Assembly: GCF_000346505.1 (NCBI RefSeq) | Contig: NZ_ANOH01000105.1 | Span: 1-32,268, forward strand | DNA from: Aporhodopirellula sallentina SM41 | GTDB taxonomy: Bacteria; Planctomycetota; Planctomycetia; Pirellulales; Pirellulaceae | DNA: 32,268 nt | Direction: 5' to 3' | Part shown: in pieces, positions 26,699 through 32,268 of the stretch | Position numbering within the stretch: the first letter of the stretch is position 1 | Layout of the letters: every line of letters starts with the position of its first letter | Notes under the pieces: generated by a model | What the model was told of the DNA's origin: nothing | The model's input: only the letters and a program-made list of their open reading frames with translations | Databases searched by the model: none | Program-made: the position numbers and the translations under genes

Positions 26699-28747
26699 TC
26701 AAACTGCCATTTCCTCGGGCTGATAAGAGGCGATGATCTCTTGTTGGACAGCCGGTGGTGCCTGTTCGTCGTGTGAATAACTCAGCGTGAATGCACCCGA
26801 GCCGGCCGTAATGCTCTTCAGATCGGTGGCGTAGTTCTGCAATTCACTCAGCGGAGCGGTGGCTCGAATCACGCAGGTGTCGCTCAACATCTGCGTGTCG
26901 CTTACACGTCCACGTTTGACCGAGAGGTCGCCGGTGATGTCACCCATGTATTGCGAGGGAATACTAACTTCGATATCGACGAACGGTTCGAGCAGTACCG
27001 GGCGCGATTTTTTGACTGCTTCGATGAACGCTTTTCGGCCTGCGGTAATGAACGCGATTTCTTTGCTGTCGACTTCATGATGTTTTCCGTCGAAGACTTC
27101 GACACGAACGCCGGACATGGGATACCCCGCAATGGCCCCTTCCTCGAGGACTTGCCGAACTCCTTTTTCAATCGCGGGCATGAATTGCCTGGGGATCGAT
27201 CCGCCGACGGTTTTGTTTTCGAATTCGAATCCGGTTGGATGGTCCTGTGGCAGCGGTGCGATCCGGAGGTAAACTTCGCCGAATTGCCCCGAGCCGCCTG
27301 TTTGCTTTTTATGGCGGTAGTGTGCTTCCGCGGGGGCGGTGATCGTTTCTTTGTAGGCGATCTTGGGAGGGGCCGTTTCGAGTTCAATGCCGTACTGCGA
27401 CTGAAGTTTTTCGAGAATGACACGCAGGTGTAGGTCACCAAGACCTCGCATCACGGTTTCATTGGTGGCGGCGATGCGCTCCACACGAAAACACGGGTCT
27501 TCGGACTGGAGTTTTTGCACGGCCGCGGAGAATTTGGTTTCGTCAGCGTGCCGTTTGAGTTCGATGGCCAGTCCGTACATCGGTTTTGGTAGTGCGAGCG
27601 GTACCAGGTGTGGCGGGTTTTCGGTGGTCGCTTCATCGTGCAGCACGCCATCGAAATGAACGTCGTCGATTTTGGAAACGGCACCGATCTCGCCCGGGCC
27701 GATCACATCGGTTTCCTTATGGTCCTTTCCTTGAAGACGCATGACGTGTCCGATTCTCAACGGTTTGCGAAGATCGTCGATGTACAACTCGCTACGTGAG
27801 CGGACGCATCCCTGGTGGACCCGAAAGATTCCGAGTTTGCCGATGTGGGGATCGGTTGCGACGCGAAAGATATGTGCAATGGTTGGCTTGTCTGGATCGA
27901 ACTCGGTGGGCAACGGTTCGTCTCCACGCACAAAAGGACGTGGGTTCCCCTCGAGCGGACTCGGCAGCAGCGACGCGGTCACGTGGAGTAAGTGTTTGAT
28001 GCCGGTACCGTTGGTGGCCGAGGCAAAGACGATTGGTACCAAGTGGCCTTCTCGCAGTGCCTTTTCAAAAGCGGCGTGGATTTGTTCCGCGTCGAGTTTC
28101 TCCGCACCCGCTTCGAGATAATTTTCGGTGAGTTGATCGTCGACCTCAACGACCTGCTCCACAATTTGTGTGTGTGCCTTTTCTGCGGAACTAAACGCGG
28201 TCGTGTCGTGGGCATCGGTCTCGAAGACATCGATCACGTCATCACAGCCTGGTGTGGGCATGTTGATCGGCAGGCAGATGTCACCGAACGTTGTTTTGAT
28301 ATCGTCAACGAGTTTCTCAAGGTCCACCTCGGGCGTATCGATCTTGTTAATCAGAAACATTCGCGGCAGTTTGCGTTCGGCGGCAACACGCATCAACCGA
28401 CGCGTCTCGCTCTCGATACCTCGGGAAGCGTCCACCATGACGACAACCGATTCCACCGCGGGGAAACATGCGATTGCGTGACCAATGAAGTCGGACATGC
28501 CTGGTGTGTCGATGACGTTGACGTGGTGTCCTTCGTGGTCGAAGTGCACGATGCTCGGTTGCAACGAGTGTCGGTGACGTTGTTCTTCTTCGGCAAAGTC
28601 ACTGACGGTGTTCCCGTCTTGCACGTTGCCCTGTCGGCTGATCTCGCCGGATTCGAACAAGAGACGTTCGACGAGCGTGGTCTTTCCGGAGCCGGTTTGA
28701 CCACATAGGCATAGGTTGCGGATGGAATCAGGGGTGGGGATAGGCAT
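26699..28747 (-). CDS. Elongation factor G-like GTPase (EF-G paralogue)
   Basis: 682 residues from ATG 28747, close to EF-G length. The GTPase domain is complete: P-loop 'GQTGSGKTT' (16-24), G3 'DTPGM' (80-84), G4 'NKID' (134-137) and G5 near 'FASATNGTG'. EF-G domains II-V follow, e.g. 'RVERIAATNETVMRGLGDLHLRVILEKL' (domain III), 'GSGQFGEVYLRIAP' (domain IV start) and 'GVRVEVFDGKHHEVDSKEIAF' leading to domain V. The P-loop GQTGSGKT differs from canonical EF-G (AHxDAGKTT), and it matches the EF-G-like subfamily found beside true FusA in many bacteria. Its role on the ribosome is unsettled. No rps or tuf genes are near, so this is not the str operon copy. Confidence 0.92.
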   Translation of the reverse strand: MPIPTPDSIRNLCLCGQTGSGKTTLVERLLFESGEISRQGNVQDGNTVSDFAEEEQRHRHSLQPSIVHFDHEGHHVNVIDTPGMSDFIGHAIACFPAVESVVVMVDASRGIESETRRLMRVAAERKLPRMFLINKIDTPEVDLEKLVDDIKTTFGDICLPINMPTPGCDDVIDVFETDAHDTTAFSSAEKAHTQIVEQVVEVDDQLTENYLEAGAEKLDAEQIHAAFEKALREGHLVPIVFASATNGTGIKHLLHVTASLLPSPLEGNPRPFVRGDEPLPTEFDPDKPTIAHIFRVATDPHIGKLGIFRVHQGCVRSRSELYIDDLRKPLRIGHVMRLQGKDHKETDVIGPGEIGAVSKIDDVHFDGVLHDEATTENPPHLVPLALPKPMYGLAIELKRHADETKFSAAVQKLQSEDPCFRVERIAATNETVMRGLGDLHLRVILEKLQSQYGIELETAPPKIAYKETITAPAEAHYRHKKQTGGSGQFGEVYLRIAPLPQDHPTGFEFENKTVGGSIPRQFMPAIEKGVRQVLEEGAIAGYPMSGVRVEVFDGKHHEVDSKEIAFITAGRKAFIEAVKKSRPVLLEPFVDIEVSIPSQYMGDITGDLSVKRGRVSDTQMLSDTCVIRATAPLSELQNYATDLKSITAGSGAFTLSYSHDEQAPPAVQQEIIASYQPEEMAV

Positions 28748-29089
28748 CGGTCAGGTTCCTGTTTGGCTGGTTGTTGAACTCGAAGGTCGAGTACCAAAGT
28801 GCTGAACTGAATCCTAGCGACTCGCGAGCGATATCGCACTAAATATGTGCCGTTTCGCCAATGCGACGAAACGACGCAATATTCATTCTATCGCGATGGG
28901 CGTGACGATTCGACGCATCGAAAACGCTCGAATCAGAGGTTGTTTCGTTTGCTGTGCAGACGATGCCAGGACTAGACTCATAGGATGCCGAGCGCGGCGA
29001 TGCGGTACACGCGATTGAAACGACATCGATCAACGCATGAAACGTCTTAGGCGAAATATGACGGCGGACAGTGTTCAGGAGCGATGATG
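28748..29089. other. Divergent intergenic region, no gene seen
   Basis: 342 bases between the divergent EF-G-like and chorismatase-like genes, so promoters for both should lie here. I see a small hairpin (cgtttcg 28851-28857 / cgaaacg 28867-28873) but no convincing -35/-10 pair, RNA gene or coding frame. A Shine-Dalgarno AGGAG at 29077-29081 serves the + strand gene. Confidence 0.5.
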
Positions 29090-30502
29090 ATGAAAGAGTG
29101 TGACCGACATAACAGTATGCCACGTGCGGTCCTGGATGCGTGCGAGCCCGGTGGTACGCGGGTTGATAGCAACCGCGATCTCGAAGACTCGACGTCGGTT
29201 TGTTACCGCATGGCTCCTGACAAGTCGATGCTCGACGGGGCAGCGAGCTGCGTCGATCAGGCGGCCTGTGCGTCTCGGCTCACTGCCGCAGACAATGACA
29301 GCAATCGCATGCCGCCGTGCTTGCTCAGCGAACAACAGCACAGCATCGTCGACATCGGAGGCGTGCACCGGATCGCCCTCATGATCACGCCTCAAAACCA
29401 AGGTGCAGCGATCGATCAGGCTTGGGAGGCGATCTCCACGATTCGGGTGATTTTGAGCCAACAATCGGTGTCGATGAAAATGGTCCAGCAAACCGTTTTT
29501 GTGCGATCCGCCGAAGACATTCCTGCGTTTCGTGGGCTGTTTGAGGCCTATTTTGGCGAGGAGACTCCTGCCTCGAATTACATCGTGCAGCCTCCCTGTG
29601 GAGGGCAGGCGTTGGCGATTGAGGCGTGGGCGATCGGCGGAGATCAGGTCGAGATTTCATACCTCGAACGCGATGTGGTGTCGGTCGACTATGCGTCGAT
29701 GAAATGGGTTTATCTCTCTGGGATTTCGCCTTCCATCAGTGCAGCGGCGGCATACGAGCAATCCGAATCCTGTCTGGCTCAACTGCATCAACGCCTCGAC
29801 CGCGTCGGCGCGACATTGTCAGAGGTGCCGCGGGTTTGGTTGTACCAAGGAGGGATCACCGAAGAAGAAGGTGGGATCGAACGGTATCGGGAACTCAACC
29901 GAGCACGCACCGACTATTTCGATTCGTTAAGCGCACGTGGTGCGATGCGAACGAGTCAACAATCGATCGTCTACCCTGCGAGTACCGGGATCGGAACCAA
30001 CGGAACTTCGCTCGTCCTCAGCGCAATGGTGCTGCAGACTCCGCGTGATGATGTCCGTTGGGTGGCATTGGAGAATCCAGGGCAAACGTCTGCGTTCGAC
30101 TATGAAAAGAAGTTCTCTATCAAGAGTCCCAAGTTTTCACGTGCGATGGCGGTCATCACTGATGAGTACGCCACGATATGGATATCCGGTACGGCGAGCA
30201 TCCTCGATTCCGAAACGGTTCATATCGGCGACATTGAAAAGCAGACTCATCAAACGATCGACAACATGGAACGATTGATCGCGGAAGAAAACCTCGCCGC
30301 GCATGGGTTCAAGGGATGTGGAGCAACGTTACAAGATTTAGCCAAGGTGCGTGTTTATATCAAACACGTCGAAGACTACGAAAAATGCCGCGATATTTGT
30401 GAAGCCCGTTTTGGTAGCCTGCCCACGATCTATGCGAACGCCGATGTCTGTCGTCCTGACTTGCTCGTTGAAATTGAGGGCGTGGCGTTCACAACAGTTT
30501 AA
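29090..30502 (+). CDS. Chorismatase/Rid-family protein (FkbO/Hyg5/XanB2-like)
   Basis: Three ATGs follow one another (29084, 29087, 29090). AGGAG at 29077-29081 best serves 29090 (8-base spacing), giving 470 residues. After a poorly conserved 70-residue start, the first domain contains 'NYIVQPPCGGQALAIEAWAI'. The second is the Rid-like chorismatase fold with 'VPRVWLYQGGITEEEGGIERYRELNRAR', 'YPASTGIGTNG', 'ENPGQTSAFDY', 'SPKFSRAMAV' and 'GTASILDSETVHIGD', including the Glu in 'SETVH' that is catalytic in chorismatases. Family members hydrolyse chorismate to dihydroxy-cyclohexadiene or hydroxybenzoate products. Whether this one does is inference. No aryl-polyene or macrolide genes are nearby, so a stand-alone metabolic or regulatory role is possible. 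Confidence 0.82.
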   Translation: MKECDRHNSMPRAVLDACEPGGTRVDSNRDLEDSTSVCYRMAPDKSMLDGAASCVDQAACASRLTAADNDSNRMPPCLLSEQQHSIVDIGGVHRIALMITPQNQGAAIDQAWEAISTIRVILSQQSVSMKMVQQTVFVRSAEDIPAFRGLFEAYFGEETPASNYIVQPPCGGQALAIEAWAIGGDQVEISYLERDVVSVDYASMKWVYLSGISPSISAAAAYEQSESCLAQLHQRLDRVGATLSEVPRVWLYQGGITEEEGGIERYRELNRARTDYFDSLSARGAMRTSQQSIVYPASTGIGTNGTSLVLSAMVLQTPRDDVRWVALENPGQTSAFDYEKKFSIKSPKFSRAMAVITDEYATIWISGTASILDSETVHIGDIEKQTHQTIDNMERLIAEENLAAHGFKGCGATLQDLAKVRVYIKHVEDYEKCRDICEARFGSLPTIYANADVCRPDLLVEIEGVAFTTV

Positions 30503-30534
30503 TTTTGACGGTTCATTCTTAAGGAACCCAACTC

Positions 30535-32268
30535 ATGGTCCCGTCACGAACCCAACGGGTTCGCCAACGCAAACATCAACATCAGATGATTGTTCGTCTG
30601 TTGATGTTTTTTACTGTTCCGCCGTTGTTGGCTGGGGCGGTGGTCTGGGCGATTGCGCAGGCCAGGGTTGAAACGAGTCAGCGTGTCGAAGCAAACGTTG
30701 CGGTCGAAGCGTCGCGATCGCCTCGGCAATCTTGGTCGGTAAAGAAATCGCGAGCCATCGATCGTGAATCGGCGAGACCCAACGAGGATCGAGCGAGGAC
30801 CAATCCGCGCGAGACACCTCGTGTTCGCGGTGTGCGTGAGAGCGGTTTGACCGTCGTGGATCTTTCGGGCGTTGATTCCGGTTCGACTGCCACGATGCCC
30901 GCCGTTACCGCGACCGGTTTTACCGCCCCGCAAGCGGACGAAACACATCAGGAACGTCTCGTTTCGGTTTACGAAAGTGCGTTGCCGCTGCATGGACACA
31001 ACAGTGTCGATGATGCCGTCTTTGCGAAACTGTTCAAGCTAGGCATCGAACCGGCCGGTCTGTGTTCCGACGAAGTTTTTCTGCGACGCGTGTATATCGA
31101 TGTGACAGGGACATTGCCCCGGGCTCATGAGGCGAAGGCTTTTTTGAGAGACACCGATGAGCGAAAACGTCGCAAACTGATCGATAAGCTTCTCGAAAAG
31201 GAGGAGTACGCAGACTACTGGGCGATGAAATGGTGTGACATCTTGAGGGTGAAGGCGGAATTCCCGATCAACCTTTGGCCCAACGCCGCGCAGGCTTATC
31301 ACCGTTGGATTCGAACCGCGATTCGTGACAACCTGCCATACGATCAATTTGCGAAGGAGATGTTGACCGCATCGGGAAGCAACTTCCGAACTCCACAGGT
31401 TAATTTCTATCGGGCGATGCAGAGCAAGGAGCCCGAGGCGATCGCAAAGACCGTCGCTTTGACGTTCATGGCCACACGAGCGGACAAGTGGCCCGCCGAG
31501 AAACTGTCCGGCATGAGCCAGTTTTTCACACACGTGGGTTTCAAACCGACAGGCGAATGGAAAGAAGAAATCGTCTACTACGATCGTCGGCAAAGCGACA
31601 ACGCGAACGCGGCGGTGGTCGGTGTGTTCCCTAACGGACGCGTAGAAAAAATCCCCGGCGGTGTGGACCCTCGCTTCGCGTTCGCGGACTGGTTGATACA
31701 GGAAGACAACCCGTGGTTTGCTCGAGCCTATGTCAACCGTGTTTGGTTTTGGTTGTTCGGGCGTGGGATCGTTGATCCTCCCGATGATGTTCGGGCAGAT
31801 AATCCGGCGACCAATCGCGAATTGCTCAGTGTTCTCGCGAAAGAATTGGTTAGCAGTGGCTACGACATGAAGCAGTTGTTGCGTCTGATTCTGAACTCGA
31901 GCACCTACCAGTTGTCATGTGTGGATCAAGCCGGCGATCCGCATGCCGCTGCGTACTTTGCTCTTTTGTGCCACGGCGTCATGACGCGGAAGTTCTGATC
32001 GACGCGATCTGTCAGATCACGCAAACGACTGAAACGTACATGAGCATCATCCCCGAGCCGTTCACGTTCCTGCCGCGTCGGCAACGGGCGATCGCGATTC
32101 CGGATGGAAGCATCACGAGCAGTTTTCTCGAGATCTTCGGTCGACCTCCGCGAGATACAGGGATGCATAGCGAACGCAACAATGATTTGACCGCGGGGCA
32201 GTCGCTGCACCTGCTCAATTCCAACCACATTCGCGACAAGCTCAAGAAAGGGAACGGGTTGAAGATGA
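30535..32268 (+). CDS. Heme-less DUF1549/DUF1553 protein, one-base frameshift, runs off right edge
   Basis: ATG 30535 has AAGGA at 30521-30525. The N-terminus has one membrane anchor (about 20-43, 'RLLMFFTVPPLLAGAVVWAIA'), a basic low-complexity linker to about 140, then DUF1549 ('SDEVFLRRVYIDVTGTLP', 'YADYWAMKWCDILRV') and DUF1553 ('DNPWFARAYVNRVWFWLFGRGIV'). No CxxCH motif and no PSC1 domain are present; where relatives have the second heme site this one reads 'FMATRADKWPAEKLSGM'. Near 31964-31967 (T4) the frame breaks: it ends 'MTRKF' at 31998, while the next frame continues with 'VPRRHDAEVLIDAICQ' and stays open to the window end. One extra T rejoins the halves as 'YFALFVPRRHDAEVL'. A DUF1501 gene may follow outside the window. 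Confidence 0.82.

Noticed and set aside
27992-28708. 238-codon plus-strand frame antisense to the EF-G-like gene
   Set aside because: It is a shadow of a complete EF-G-type GTPase with all G motifs.

Overview
The window looks like a chromosomal segment of a Planctomycetota bacterium, most likely of the Pirellulaceae/Rhodopirellula type. The evidence is the set of planctomycete-typical families: a heme-binding PSC1/DUF1549/DUF1553 protein followed by a DUF1501 protein, a second DUF1549/DUF1553 protein, a DUF1080 protein, a TolB-propeller/amidohydrolase fusion, a large membrane LRR protein and a lineage-specific small acidic protein. Genes are on both strands. I see no rRNA, tRNA, CRISPR array, phage gene or transposase.

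Layout. 1-2639 (+) is the end of a DUF58 gene overlapping a BatA/von Willebrand A membrane protein, normally part of a MoxR-DUF58-VWA operon. 2669-3493 (-) is a secreted DUF1080 protein. 3739-5090 (+) is a nucleotide-transporter-like membrane protein interrupted by a one-base frameshift. 5131-9491 (-) is a two-gene operon: a PSC1/DUF1549/DUF1553 cytochrome-like protein, then a Tat-exported DUF1501 protein. 9671-17103 (-) holds a propeller-amidohydrolase, a DUF6263-like exported protein and ComEC. 17251-18647 (+) holds a small acidic protein and PanB (pantothenate synthesis). 18648-19107 is a repeat-rich spacer containing a perfect 31-bp inverted repeat. 19108-21100 (-) is a membrane protein overlapping a PaaK-like acyl-CoA ligase, which is also broken by a one-base frameshift. 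21170-26511 (+) is a tight cluster: a degenerate AroE-like protein, a two-TM protein, a SMUG1-type uracil-DNA glycosylase and a membrane-anchored LRR protein. 26699-28747 (-) is an EF-G-like GTPase. 29090-30502 (+) is a chorismatase/Rid-family protein. 30535 to the right edge (+) is a DUF1549/DUF1553 protein without heme motifs, which also carries a one-base frameshift.

How the genes relate. Most are housekeeping or exported-protein genes in short operons of one to four genes, and there is no clear genomic island. The supportable functional units are the DUF58/VWA pair, the DUF1549-DUF1501 pair and the translationally coupled two-TM/SMUG1/LRR group. The most striking observation is that three otherwise intact genes each need exactly one extra base, at or next to a T run on the coding strand, to restore full-length family-like proteins. 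That fits homopolymer undercalling in the assembly better than three independent pseudogenes, although the sequence alone cannot decide. I did not find a convincing wholly new system. The best leads are the degenerate AroE-like/two-TM/SMUG1/LRR cluster, the nested repeat element at 18785-18988 and the chorismatase-like protein.
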